From the NCBI RefSeq assembly GCF_013523165.1, contig NZ_JAAMQI010000003.1, positions 62,001 through 126,000 on the forward strand: a stretch of DNA of 64,000 nt. Direction: 5' to 3'. Both the position numbers and the translations under genes were made by a program. Source of the stretch: Pseudomonas entomophila. Lineage in GTDB: Bacteria > Pseudomonadota > Gammaproteobacteria > Pseudomonadales > Pseudomonadaceae. Below, piece by piece: positions 52,172 through 60,780 of this stretch (position 1 is its first letter; every line of letters starts with the position of its first letter). The notes beneath the pieces were generated by a model. That model was not told where the DNA came from, made no database searches, and saw only the letters and a list, made by a program, of their open reading frames with translations.

Positions 52172-53045
52172 GCGCCTGGCCCAGGCCGATGGCACAGGCG
52201 CCGAGCTTTTCCGCCTTCGAGGTGCTCAGGCGTCCGTCCCAGGCCTGCGCCCCGGTCGCCCTGACCTTCAATCCGATGCGCCGGTAGACCCGCGCCGCCG
52301 TGGCCACCGCCCACGCCGAACGCCAGGGCAGGGCGCCCATGCCGTCGCGGGCGCTGGCGTAGTACGGCTCGGCGTGCTCGACCAGACGAATCGCCACCTG
52401 CGCCAGGGCGTCCCGCTGTGCTGGCGCGGCCAGCTGTTCAGGTGCGATCCCGGCGTCATCCAGCCATTGACGAGGCAGGTAGCACCGCCCGACCTTGGCG
52501 TCCTCGACGATGTCGCGGGCGATGTTGGTCAACTGCATGCCCAGCCCCAGGTCGCAGGCATGGTCGAGCACGCGCTCGTCGCGCACGCCCATGATCCGCG
52601 CCATCATCAGGCCGACCACGCCCGCGACGTGATAGCAATAGCGCAGGGTGTCGTCGAGCGTGACGTAGGCCTGGCCCTGCACGTCCATCGCGAAGCCTTC
52701 GAGCAGGTCGAAGGCCTCGCGTCGGCGAATGCCATGGCGCCGGGCGACGTACTGGAAGGCGGCGAAGGCCGGTTCGTGCATCGGCGCCTCGCCATAAGCC
52801 GCCAGGGTCTGTTCGCGCAGGTGCACCAGGCGGCGCGCCGCCTCGGCCGGGTCGACCGGCTGCGCATCGTGCCCGGCCTCCTGGCCGTCGATCACGTCAT
52901 CGCAATGGCGGCACCAGGCGTAGAGCATCACCGCGCTGCGCCGGGTCGAGGGCGCGAACAGCCGCGCCGCTGCCGCGAAGCTCTTGGAGCCGACGGCGAT
53001 GCTGCGCTCGGCATGGGTCAGCAGCGCCTCGTCGCCTGTCGTCAT
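52053..53045 (-). CDS. crtB: Phytoene synthase CrtB
   Basis: A 330-residue synthase joining two geranylgeranyl diphosphates into 15-cis-phytoene. Both Asp-rich metal-binding motifs are seen: CRHCDDVIDG (about residues 45-54) and NIARDIVEDAKVGRCYLP (about 170-187). The C-terminus (RPRDPHLWQRP) matches the end of the enterobacterial enzymes, with about 22 extra residues. The start ATG overlaps the crtI stop by 4 bp. It is last in the idi-crtX-crtY-crtI-crtB operon, and its 3' end overlaps convergent crtZ. Confidence 0.95.
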   Translation of the reverse strand: MTTGDEALLTHAERSIAVGSKSFAAAARLFAPSTRRSAVMLYAWCRHCDDVIDGQEAGHDAQPVDPAEAARRLVHLREQTLAAYGEAPMHEPAFAAFQYVARRHGIRRREAFDLLEGFAMDVQGQAYVTLDDTLRYCYHVAGVVGLMMARIMGVRDERVLDHACDLGLGMQLTNIARDIVEDAKVGRCYLPRQWLDDAGIAPEQLAAPAQRDALAQVAIRLVEHAEPYYASARDGMGALPWRSAWAVATAARVYRRIGLKVRATGAQAWDGRLSTSKAEKLGACAIGLGQALISRLRPARPRDPHLWQRPAMGDATDRPAASAILPAGDR

Positions 53046-54532
53046 CGATGCAGGTCCTCGATCATCAGCCCGGCAGTGGCCTTGGCCGAGGCGATCACCC
53101 CCGGTACGCCGGCGCCTGGATGGGTACCGGCGCCCACCAGGTAGAGGTTCTCGACCCGGGCGTCGCGGTTGTGCGGACGGAACCAGGCGCTCTGCTGCAG
53201 CACCGGCTCCAGCGAGAAGGCCGACCCCAGGTGCGCGTTGAGCGTGTCGCGAAAATCCAGCGGGGTGAAGATGCGGCTGGTCACCAGATCGCGGCGCAGC
53301 CCTGGCATGTAGTGGCGCTCGAGGTACTCGAAGATCCGGTCGCGGTAGGCCGGCCCTTCCACCGTCCAGTCGACCTCGGCGTTGCCCAGATGCGGCACCG
53401 GCGCCAGCACGTAGTGCGCCGAGCAGCCGGGCGGTGCCAGGCTCGGGTCGGTGGCGCACGGTGAATGCAGGTAGAGGGAGAAGTCGTCGGCCAGCGCCGG
53501 GCCGTTGAAGATCGTGTCGATCAGGCCCTTGTAGCGGGCGCCGAAGCACACCGTGTGGTGCTCGAGCTGCGGCTGCGGGCGCGACAGGCCGAAGTGGATG
53601 ACGAACAGCGAGTTGCTGAAGCGCTTGCCCTGCAGGCGCTGGCCTTCGGCGCGCCCGCGTGGGTGATCGCCCAGCAGCTGCTGGTAGGTGTGCACCACGT
53701 CGGCGTTGGAGGCCACCGCGTCGGCCTGCCAGTGGCGGCCGTCGTGGGTGCGTACACCGGTCAGGCGATCGCCCTGGGTTTCCAGCGCCGCGACGTCGGC
53801 GTTGAGCGCCAGCTCGCCGCCCAGGTCCTGGAACAGCCGGACCATGCCATCGATCAGGGCCCCTGTGCCGCCCTTGGGGAACCACACGCCCCACTGGCGC
53901 TCCAGGGCGTGGATCAAGGTGTAGATCGACGAGGTGGCGAACGGGTTGCCGCCGACCAGCAGCGCGTGGAACGAGAACGCCTGGCGCAGCTTGTCGTTGC
54001 GGATGAAGCGCGACACCATGGAGTAGACGCTGCGCCAGGCCTGCAGGCGCATCAGTTGCGGGCCGGCCTGGAGCATGTCGCGCAGGGACAGGAACGGCAC
54101 CGCGCCGAGTTTCACGTAGCCTTCGTCGAACACCGCGCGCGAGTAGTCCAGAAAGCGCCGGTAGCCGTCCACGTCGGCCGGCTCCAGGGCCTGGATCTGG
54201 CGCTCCAGAATGGCCTGGTCGTTGTTGTAGTTGAAGACCGTGCCGTCCTCCCAGCACAGGCGGTAGAACGGGTCGACCGGCAGCAGCTCGACGTAGTCTT
54301 CCAGGCGCTTGCCGGACACCTCGAACAAGGCCTCGATCGCGCTCGGGTCGGTGATCACGGTCGGGCCGGCATCGAAGGTGAACCCTTCGTCCTTGTACAC
54401 GTAGGCCCGTCCGCCGGGCTTGTCGCGGCGCTCCAGCAGCGTGGTCCGTACGCCGGCGGCCTGCAAGCGGATGGCCAACGCCAGGCCGCCGAAGCCTGCG
54501 CCGATGACGATTGCCGATTTGCCAGGGTTCAT
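53042..54532 (-). CDS. crtI: Phytoene desaturase CrtI
   Basis: A 496-residue FAD enzyme converting phytoene to lycopene in four desaturations. The N-terminal dinucleotide-binding motif is SAIVIGAGFGGLALAIRLQA, followed by ERRDKPGGRAYVYKDEGFTF. The C-terminal carotenoid-oxidase signature is NLYLVGAGTHPGAGVPGVI. Start ATG 54532 (MNPGKS) gives the standard N-terminus and overlaps the crtY stop by 4 bp; the open frame upstream is inside crtY. Length equals the Pantoea-type enzyme. Confidence 0.96.
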   Translation of the reverse strand: MNPGKSAIVIGAGFGGLALAIRLQAAGVRTTLLERRDKPGGRAYVYKDEGFTFDAGPTVITDPSAIEALFEVSGKRLEDYVELLPVDPFYRLCWEDGTVFNYNNDQAILERQIQALEPADVDGYRRFLDYSRAVFDEGYVKLGAVPFLSLRDMLQAGPQLMRLQAWRSVYSMVSRFIRNDKLRQAFSFHALLVGGNPFATSSIYTLIHALERQWGVWFPKGGTGALIDGMVRLFQDLGGELALNADVAALETQGDRLTGVRTHDGRHWQADAVASNADVVHTYQQLLGDHPRGRAEGQRLQGKRFSNSLFVIHFGLSRPQPQLEHHTVCFGARYKGLIDTIFNGPALADDFSLYLHSPCATDPSLAPPGCSAHYVLAPVPHLGNAEVDWTVEGPAYRDRIFEYLERHYMPGLRRDLVTSRIFTPLDFRDTLNAHLGSAFSLEPVLQQSAWFRPHNRDARVENLYLVGAGTHPGAGVPGVIASAKATAGLMIEDLHR

Positions 54533-55695
54533 CGATGCTCCTTGAAATGCCTTGGGGAATGTCGCCACGCGGCGACGACGGCTTCACCGACCGGAACCGG
54601 TGGCTTGCCCATGAGAATCCGACTGCGGTCGCGCCAGGTGTTGCGACCCGCGTAGAAGCGTTCGATCAGCCCGTCGGGCAGCTGGTAGAAGCGCTGCATC
54701 ACCTGCCAGCGCGCTTCGGGCCGCCCGGCCAGGAACAGCATGCGGTTGAGTAGACGGTAAAAGCCCTGGGTTCGCCAGTGCTCGCGGGCATAGGCCCGCA
54801 TGCCGGCCGCCAGGGCCGCGGCGTCGTCCAGAGGCTGGGCGACCAGCCAGTCGGCCAGGCGCACGGCATCGGGCAGCGAGTAGCCGGTGGTGCTGTGGTA
54901 CAGCCCGGCGCGCAGGCCGCTCAGCGGTTGCCCGTCGGTGGCGTCCCAGAAGGCCTCGACGTCGCCGGCCAGGGTGATCGGCAGCACGCCGTGCTCCTCG
55001 CGCAGGCACTCGGCGATGGTCCAGCCCTGGTGCTGCGCGTACTTGGCGATGTGCGCGCGCAGCTGCTCGGCGCTGGTGCGGTGCTGGTCCACATAGTGAG
55101 TGTCCTCGATCAGCACGGTGTCGGCCGAGAACGGCAGCACGTAGACGAAGCGGTAGCCGTCGTGCTGGGCCACGCGAGCGTCCATGATGATCGGGGCGGT
55201 CAGCCCGTGAGGGCGTTCCAGGCGCACCAGCTGGCCGAGGAAGGCCTGGTAGCCCAGCACCAGGTGCGGGCTGCTCGGCGCGCCCCGGCCATCGATGACC
55301 ACCTTGGCGCGCAGGTGTCGGCCATCGGCCAGGCGCACCTCGGTCGGGGTCAGCGCGTGGATCGACTGGTTCAGCTGAAGGCTGTCGCCCAGCGCATCGG
55401 TCAGGACCTGGGCGAAACGCTCGCCGGTGATGCTGGCGTAACCGCTGTGCAAGGTGCGGCTGTAGGCCGGGAAGTGCACCCGGTAACTGGGCCAGCGCCG
55501 GCTTACGAAGGGCGCGATCCACTGCTGCTGGTGCACGCTCAGGTCGGTCAGGTGGAACGACCAGGTATGGCTGCCGCCCAGCGTCTCGGCCTGCTCCAGG
55601 CACAGCACGTTCAGCTCGGGGCGGCACTGACGCAGCCGCCAGGCGATCAGGCCGTTGGCCAGGCCGGTGCCGGCGAGAATCAGGTCATAGGTCAT
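54529..55695 (-). CDS. crtY: Lycopene beta-cyclase CrtY
   Basis: A 388-residue flavoprotein that cyclises both ends of lycopene to give beta-carotene. The N-terminal nucleotide-binding region is [20 protein letters not shown]. CrtY-type motifs HTWSFHLTDL and VLPFSADTVLIEDTHY follow. The C-terminal region FYRLLNRMLFLA matches the family. The start ATG 55695 lies inside the end of crtX (11-bp overlap), and the stop overlaps crtI by 4 bp. Length matches Pantoea CrtY. Confidence 0.95.
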   Translation of the reverse strand: MTYDLILAGTGLANGLIAWRLRQCRPELNVLCLEQAETLGGSHTWSFHLTDLSVHQQQWIAPFVSRRWPSYRVHFPAYSRTLHSGYASITGERFAQVLTDALGDSLQLNQSIHALTPTEVRLADGRHLRAKVVIDGRGAPSSPHLVLGYQAFLGQLVRLERPHGLTAPIIMDARVAQHDGYRFVYVLPFSADTVLIEDTHYVDQHRTSAEQLRAHIAKYAQHQGWTIAECLREEHGVLPITLAGDVEAFWDATDGQPLSGLRAGLYHSTTGYSLPDAVRLADWLVAQPLDDAAALAAGMRAYAREHWRTQGFYRLLNRMLFLAGRPEARWQVMQRFYQLPDGLIERFYAGRNTWRDRSRILMGKPPVPVGEAVVAAWRHSPRHFKEHR

Positions 55696-56965
55696 CGACG
55701 GTTTCCAAAGGTGAAGACGTGGGCACGCCCAGGGCGGCCTCGATCAGGTCTGCGGCACGCGGCGCCCCGCCACTGGCGGCCAGGGCTTCGGCCTGCCGGG
55801 CATGGGCGTGGGTCGGCAGGGTGAGCACCTGACGCAGGGCGGCGGCGATGCGCTTGGCGCTGGCGTGGCGCGACAGGCACAGGCCCAGGCCATGGTGCGC
55901 GACCCGGGCCGCCACGCCGTGCTGGTCGAAGGCGATGGGCATGACCAGCATCGGCGTGCGTGCGACGATGGCGTCCAGCACGGTGTTCAGGCCGCCATGG
56001 GTCACCACGGCATCGGCCTGTTCCAGGATCCAGCGCTGCGGCGCGAAGTCGGTCACCCAGCTGGCGCCGCAGCGCTGCAAGGTCGCCTCCTGGGCAGGGC
56101 CGAGGCCGCCGCAATGGGCCACCAGCAACTGGACGTCCAAGGCTCGGCAGGCGCGGGCGATGCGCTGGAACTGGCGCAGCCGTCCGCCCTGCAGCGTCCC
56201 CAGGCTGGCGAACACCAGCGGCCGGGCCGGGTCGATGGGCCAGGGGCCTGGCCGGTCGGGCAGGGCGCGTCGTAGCGGCCCGACCGGGTGCAAGTGCGCT
56301 GGCGCTGCCTGGCGCGGGAAGTCCAGCGCGGCCGGTGTCTGGCTCAATTGCAGCCGCGGCGACAGGTAGCTGTGCAGGCCGCGGCGCGGGGGCACCCCCA
56401 GGCGCCGGGCACCTTGCATCAGCGCCTCGTCCACCGGCTTCATCAGCCAGTCGTAGACCTGCGTGCTGGCGTGGCAGCGGCGCAGGCTGTAAGGGTCCTG
56501 GCCAGGGGCGAACGGCATCACTGGCAGGGGCAGGCCGGCTTCGCGGTTGACCGGCAAGGCGCAGGCCAGGGAAATGAACGGCAAGCCCAGCGCCTCGGCC
56601 ACCAGGCCGCCGGCGCCTTCCATCTGGTCGCAGAGCACCGCCTCGATGCGCTGGGCGGCGAACGCCGCGGGCAGGTGCTCGATGAACAATCGACTGGTGT
56701 CGGCCAGTTGGCGAATCAGTCGGTGCAGGGCCCAGGGGGTCGAGGGCGATGCGGCCAGGCGCAGCTGTGCATCCAGCGTGCCAGGCGGGTGACTGCCCAG
56801 GCCGATCGACTCGAAGCCAATGCGCCGGTCCTGCAGCCAGCGCGCCGCGTCGGCCTGGTGAAAGAAGGTGACGCGGTGACCGCGGTCGAGCAACGCGCCC
56901 GACAGCACCTCGAACGCCTGGAAATGGCTGGCATAGGCAGGCGCCACCACGGCGAAATGGGTCAT
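55685..56965 (-). CDS. crtX: Zeaxanthin glucosyltransferase CrtX
   Basis: A 426-residue family-1 glycosyltransferase that puts glucose from UDP-glucose on the zeaxanthin hydroxyls, giving the mono- and diglucoside. [20 protein letters not shown] is the family N-terminus. The C-terminal nucleotide-sugar region reads [20 protein letters not shown] then LNTVLDAI, as in CrtX and UGT-type enzymes. The stop lies 11 bp inside crtY and the start overlaps the idi stop by 4 bp. With crtZ present this makes a carotenoid glucoside the expected end product. Confidence 0.94.
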   Translation of the reverse strand: MTHFAVVAPAYASHFQAFEVLSGALLDRGHRVTFFHQADAARWLQDRRIGFESIGLGSHPPGTLDAQLRLAASPSTPWALHRLIRQLADTSRLFIEHLPAAFAAQRIEAVLCDQMEGAGGLVAEALGLPFISLACALPVNREAGLPLPVMPFAPGQDPYSLRRCHASTQVYDWLMKPVDEALMQGARRLGVPPRRGLHSYLSPRLQLSQTPAALDFPRQAAPAHLHPVGPLRRALPDRPGPWPIDPARPLVFASLGTLQGGRLRQFQRIARACRALDVQLLVAHCGGLGPAQEATLQRCGASWVTDFAPQRWILEQADAVVTHGGLNTVLDAIVARTPMLVMPIAFDQHGVAARVAHHGLGLCLSRHASAKRIAAALRQVLTLPTHAHARQAEALAASGGAPRAADLIEAALGVPTSSPLETVDDL

Positions 56966-57990
56966 GGCAGCAGGCGCGCCTGGCGCAAGGCAGCCAGGTC
57001 AGCCGACCCGGTGCAGAAACAGGCAATGCGCAATTGCTGCAGGATAACGCGGAAGTGTTCGATCACTGCCTCGGTGGAGTCCGTGGCGGCAACCAGCACG
57101 CCGGCTGCCTGGCCGACCAGGTCGGCGCCCAGGCGGATCGCCTTGGCAGCGTCCAGACCGTTGGTGATGCCGCCCGAGGCGATCAGCAGCGTGTCGGGCA
57201 GGGCGTCACGCACCTGGCGCACGCAGGTGGCCGCCGGGATGCCCCAGCCGGCGAAGGCGTCGGCCACGGCGCGGTCGCTGGCCGATACAGCACGTTCGGC
57301 TTCCACCGCCGCCCAGCTGGTGCCACCGGCGCCAGCCACATCGATCACCTGCACCCCGGCCGCCACCAGCTGGCGTGCGACCGCCGCCGAAATCCCGGCC
57401 CCGACCTCCTTGGCGATCACCGGCACCGGCAGCGCCTGGGTCAAGCGTTCCAGCTGCGCCAACACCCCCCGCCAGTCGCGGTCGCCTTCCGGCTGCACGG
57501 CTTCCTGCAAGGGGTTGAAGTGGATGATCAGGCCATTGGCCTCGAGGCTGTCGACGGCGCGCTGTGCCAGGTCCAGGCCATCGGGCTGGAGCAGCTGCGC
57601 CGCGCCCAGGTTGCCCAGCAGTGGAATGCGCGGGGCGAGCCTGCGCAGTTCGCGGGTCAGGCCGTGGTCGTGCACCGAGGTCAGGCTGACCCGCTGCGAA
57701 CCGACGCCCATGGCGATGCCCAGCTCTTGCGCAGCTTCGGCCAAGTGTCGGTTGATATGGGTCGCGCGGCGCGCGCCGCCGGTCATGGAACTGATCAGCA
57801 GCGGTGCGTCCAACGGGATGCCCAGCAACTGGCTGCGCAGGTCGATCCGGGACAGGTCCAGCTCCGGCAGGGCACAGTGTTCGAAACGCACCGCCGACCA
57901 GCCGGCCTCGACAGCGACGGTCGCGCGGCGCGGGTCCAGCACGATGTCCAGGTGTTCATCCTTGCGACGGGTCAGGTCGGGTTCGCGCAT
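56962..57990 (-). CDS. fni: Type 2 isopentenyl-diphosphate isomerase (FMN)
   Basis: A 342-residue FMN/NAD(P)H-dependent isomerase interconverting IPP and DMAPP. Family features: [10 protein letters not shown] at the N-terminus, [46 protein letters not shown] and the phosphate-binding [14 protein letters not shown]. It is first in the minus-strand carotenoid operon, divergent from crtE. The start ATG 57990 sits 4 bp from the AAGCATGC junction that carries a weak AAG/GGTTAC leader. Type 2 IDI in this position is also found in Pantoea agglomerans-type carotenoid clusters. Confidence 0.95.
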   Translation of the reverse strand: MREPDLTRRKDEHLDIVLDPRRATVAVEAGWSAVRFEHCALPELDLSRIDLRSQLLGIPLDAPLLISSMTGGARRATHINRHLAEAAQELGIAMGVGSQRVSLTSVHDHGLTRELRRLAPRIPLLGNLGAAQLLQPDGLDLAQRAVDSLEANGLIIHFNPLQEAVQPEGDRDWRGVLAQLERLTQALPVPVIAKEVGAGISAAVARQLVAAGVQVIDVAGAGGTSWAAVEAERAVSASDRAVADAFAGWGIPAATCVRQVRDALPDTLLIASGGITNGLDAAKAIRLGADLVGQAAGVLVAATDSTEAVIEHFRVILQQLRIACFCTGSADLAALRQARLLP

Positions 57991-58047
57991 GCTTGCTCCA
58001 AGTAACCAGGAATCATCGGTACGGCGTGTTGTCAGTGCACATGGGTG

Positions 58048-58073
58048 TTGTACAAGATCGGTAGGGCTGTACA
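58048..58073. promoter_or_regulatory. TGTACA repeat pair in the idi/crtE divergent promoter (LitR/CarH-like site)
   Basis: TTGTACA at 58048-58054 and TGTACA at 58068-58073, separated by 13 nt, lie between the divergent idi and crtE genes. TGTACA is itself a palindrome. Paired TGTACA elements are the kind of site bound by B12-dependent MerR-type photoregulators (LitR/CarH), which control carotenoid genes in several bacteria. From memory the spacing in P. putida sites is close to 12 nt. No litR gene is in the window. The repeats are seen; the regulator is inferred. Confidence 0.5.
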
Positions 58074-58235
58074 GCTTTGAATCGCATCAAGGCTCAGGCA
58101 ACGCCGCATTGCAGACGTTCCCGACAGGCCGAAAAACCTTGAGCTACGCTGAAGACGTGAGCGACAGGTCCGTTTCGACGCCGTACATTCACCACCAGGC
58201 CCGTCAGGGGCTCGATCATACGCACAGAGGGAACG

Positions 58236-59135
58236 ATGGCCGCACACTTGTCCGCAACTATAGACACAGGGATCGACATTCACCTGCAGCAGCTGCGTGA
58301 TGAATTGGAGCGTCGGCTCGACAGCCTGCTGCCAGCAGCGGGCAATGAACGCGACCTGGTGGCGCTGGCCATGCGTGAGGGCACCCTGGCACCGGGCAAA
58401 CGCCTGCGTCCGCTGTTGCTGATGCTCGCTGCCGAAGGCCTGGGCGGCCCGGCACAGGCCGCACTGGACCTGGGCTGCGCCGTGGAGATGGTGCATGCCG
58501 CCTCTTTGGTGCTGGACGACCTGCCGTGCATGGACGATGCGCTGATGCGCCGTGGGCGCCCGACGGTGCACCTGACCTTCGGCCAGGACGTGGCGATCCT
58601 GGCGGCGATCGCGCTGCTGTCGCGGGCCTTCGCCGTGATCGCGGCGATCGAGGACGTCCCGGCCCTGGCACGCACCCAGCTGGTGACCCGGTTGTCCGAG
58701 GCCGTGGGCAGCCAGGGGCTGGTGCAGGGCCAGTTCCAGGACCTGCACGACGGGGCCCAGGCACGCACGGCGGCCCAGATCGCCACCACCAACCAGCTCA
58801 AGACCGGGGTGCTGTTCAGTTCCATTCTCGACATGGCGTGCATCATCAGCGATGCCTCGCCCCACTGCCGGGCGCTGCTCGGGCAGTTCGCCCAGGACCT
58901 GGGCCAGGCCTTCCAGTTGCACGATGACCTGTGCGACTGCGATCCGGCCAGTGGCAAGGACCCGGGCAAGGATGCCGGCAAGTCGACGTTGGTGGCGCTG
59001 TGTGGTGAGGCCGAGGTGCGCGAGCGGCTGCTGGAGCACCTGGCACGGGCGGATGACTGCCTGGCACAGAGCCTGGGAGGGAGTGATACCTTGGGGCGGT
59101 ATGTGCAGGCGATGTTTGCCAAGATGCGGGGGTGA
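58236..59135 (+). CDS. crtE: Geranylgeranyl diphosphate synthase CrtE
   Basis: A 299-residue trans-isoprenyl diphosphate synthase making C20 GGPP, the entry to the carotenoid pathway. The first Asp-rich motif LVLDDLPCMDDALMRRGRPT (about residues 90-109, the DDxxxxD form of bacterial enzymes) and the second FQLHDDLCDCDPASGKD (about 225-241) are both complete. AGAGGGA about 5 nt before the ATG is a good ribosome site. Unlike Pantoea clusters, where crtE heads the same operon, here it stands alone on the opposite strand with a 245-nt shared promoter region. Confidence 0.94.
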   Translation: MAAHLSATIDTGIDIHLQQLRDELERRLDSLLPAAGNERDLVALAMREGTLAPGKRLRPLLLMLAAEGLGGPAQAALDLGCAVEMVHAASLVLDDLPCMDDALMRRGRPTVHLTFGQDVAILAAIALLSRAFAVIAAIEDVPALARTQLVTRLSEAVGSQGLVQGQFQDLHDGAQARTAAQIATTNQLKTGVLFSSILDMACIISDASPHCRALLGQFAQDLGQAFQLHDDLCDCDPASGKDPGKDAGKSTLVALCGEAEVRERLLEHLARADDCLAQSLGGSDTLGRYVQAMFAKMRG

Positions 59136-59190
59136 GGCCGGTGGCTGGCTTGGCTGAGGGAGTGTGGGTTGTCTGACACATTGATGTAGC

Positions 59191-59484
59191 TGATTTTGCG
59201 GGCCCTGCGGGCCCGATCGCGGCACAGGGGCCGCTCCCACAGGTGACCGCGACAGCCTGCAATCCCGCGGTGGGGCTACGGGTGTGAAAGCGGCCCCAGA
59301 AATCGATCAGGGATTAAAGCCTCTGAGCCATGCCAGCTATCGTCATGTTCTCTGCGCGACACTGCGGCGCCAAGGCAGCGGGCGGGCTCCCACGGGAACC
59401 GCAATGGTTGCAACGCTGCGGCGGGGCTACGGGTGTGGGAGCGGCCCCTGTGCCGCGATCGGGCCCGCAGGGCCCGTAAAATCA
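59191..59484. repeat. Dispersed repeat copy C, bounded by 51-nt inverted arms
   Basis: The left arm 59191-59241 and right arm 59434-59484 are reverse complements with one mismatch (both contain GGGCCCTGCGGGCCCGATCG on one strand). The interior carries the GCCAGCTATCGTCATGTTCT and GCGCGACACTGCGGCG modules shared with copies A and B. The gap between crtE and the glycosyltransferase gene holds nothing else. Confidence 0.82.
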
Positions 59485-59500
59485 ACCACGCGGTATCATT

Positions 59501-60184
59501 TCAAGGCGCTGCCTGCACTGTCGCCGCCACCACCGCTTCCAGTCCGCTCAGGTAATCCCCGAACCCTTCCCGCGCCCGACAATCACGCCGACTGCTGGTG
59601 GCCACGCTGTGCCGGGCCGTCCAGACGATCTGTGCGCCATGCGCTTCCAGCGCCTTGACCAGGTGCACGTCCTCGTGCGCCGCCAGCGCCGGAAACCCGC
59701 CGACCTGCCGATACGCCTCGGCCGACACACCCAGGTTGGCCCCATGCACGTGCCGGTGCCCCTCGATGGCCTGGTAACGGCTGTTGTACAACTGCCGCAA
59801 CGCCACCCCCTGCCACGGCTGCCAGCGGTCGATGTGCACGGTGCCGCACACGGCGTCGGCGGCGCAGTGCACTTGCCAGGACAACCAATGGGACGGCACA
59901 CGGCTGTCGGCGTCGGTGCAGGCCAGCCAGCGGGCACCGCGTTCGAGCATGAACGCAGCACCCGCGCGACGTGCCACGCCGACATTGCCGGCATCCACCT
60001 TCAAGGTGTGGACGCCATGGCGCCGGGCGATCGCTTCGCTGCCATCACTGCAACGGTCCAGCACCACTACCACTTCGACCCGATGCCCGGCCTGCTCGAC
60101 ATCCAGCATCGCCAGCCGCACCGCGCGCAGGCAATGCCCCAGGCGCCTGGCCTCGTTGTGCGCCGGGATGACCACACCAATCAT
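59501..60184 (-). CDS. Family 2 glycosyltransferase
   Basis: A 227-residue GT-A fold transferase. MIGVVIPAHNEARRLGHCL is the standard GT2 opening, VVVVLDRCSDGSEAIA the nucleotide-binding loop, and CTDADSRVPSHWL carries the metal-binding DxD. A later GANLGVSAEAYRQVGGF motif is the acceptor-side signature. No membrane segment is seen. The start ATG overlaps the methyltransferase stop by 4 bp. It is last in the ligD-led operon. Acceptor and sugar are unknown. Confidence 0.9.
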   Translation of the reverse strand: MIGVVIPAHNEARRLGHCLRAVRLAMLDVEQAGHRVEVVVVLDRCSDGSEAIARRHGVHTLKVDAGNVGVARRAGAAFMLERGARWLACTDADSRVPSHWLSWQVHCAADAVCGTVHIDRWQPWQGVALRQLYNSRYQAIEGHRHVHGANLGVSAEAYRQVGGFPALAAHEDVHLVKALEAHGAQIVWTARHSVATSSRRDCRAREGFGDYLSGLEAVVAATVQAAP

Positions 60185-60780
60185 GCGCAGGTCTCGTCGA
60201 GGTCGACCACGCTCGGCTGGCAGGACCAGTACTCGAGCAGGAAGTCCGCTTCTTCGTGGCGGAACACGGAGTACAGCGGCAAGTGCTTGGCCAGCAGGTC
60301 GTGCACCTCGCGGCCATCCTGCGGGCAGCCGGCGATCGGGTGGCGCCAGTGGCAAGCCAGCAGGCCGCCGTCGTAGGTGAGGCTGGCGACCGACTGCTCG
60401 ATCACCTGCAGCCATTCGGTCGGGTTCAGGTAATACCCCACTTCACTGAGCACGATCAGGTCGAAGCTGCCGCCTGGCCAGTCCGCGGGCAGGTGACCCT
60501 GTTCGACACGGGCGTTGGCGAACCCGGCCAACCGTGCCCGCGCCAGATCGACGGCATTGGGGTCCAGGTCCTGGCAGAGCAGGGTGGCGCAACGTTCGGC
60601 GAGCAGGGCGCTGAGCTCGCCGTTGGCACAGGCCGGCTCGAAGATGCGCTCGTAGCATTGGCGAGGCAGGCTGGCCATCACCAGGTCGCGCTTGCGCCGC
60701 TCGTACCAGCGCGTACGAAAGGCCCAGGGATCGTCATTACCGGCATACAGGTCAGCGAAGTATTGCGCGTCGAGGCTCAT
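60181..60780 (-). CDS. SAM-dependent methyltransferase (NodS-like)
   Basis: A 199-residue class I methyltransferase. The N-terminal MSLDAQYFADLYAGNDDPWA and YERRKRDLVMASLP match the NodS-type group. The SAM-binding loop is IFEPACANGELSALLAERC, with the acidic residue after strand 2 in LCQDLDPNAVDLAR and motif II in FDLIVLSEVGYYL. NodS-type enzymes methylate amino groups of deacetylated amino sugars, which would fit the deacetylase next door. Both neighbours overlap it by 4 bp. Confidence 0.9.
   Translation of the reverse strand: MSLDAQYFADLYAGNDDPWAFRTRWYERRKRDLVMASLPRQCYERIFEPACANGELSALLAERCATLLCQDLDPNAVDLARARLAGFANARVEQGHLPADWPGGSFDLIVLSEVGYYLNPTEWLQVIEQSVASLTYDGGLLACHWRHPIAGCPQDGREVHDLLAKHLPLYSVFRHEEADFLLEYWSCQPSVVDLDETCA

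Noticed and set aside
60184..60415. Longer N-terminus for the GT2 protein
   Set aside because: The extension lies in methyltransferase coding DNA and is Arg/Pro-rich. MIGVVIPAHNE is the normal GT2 start.
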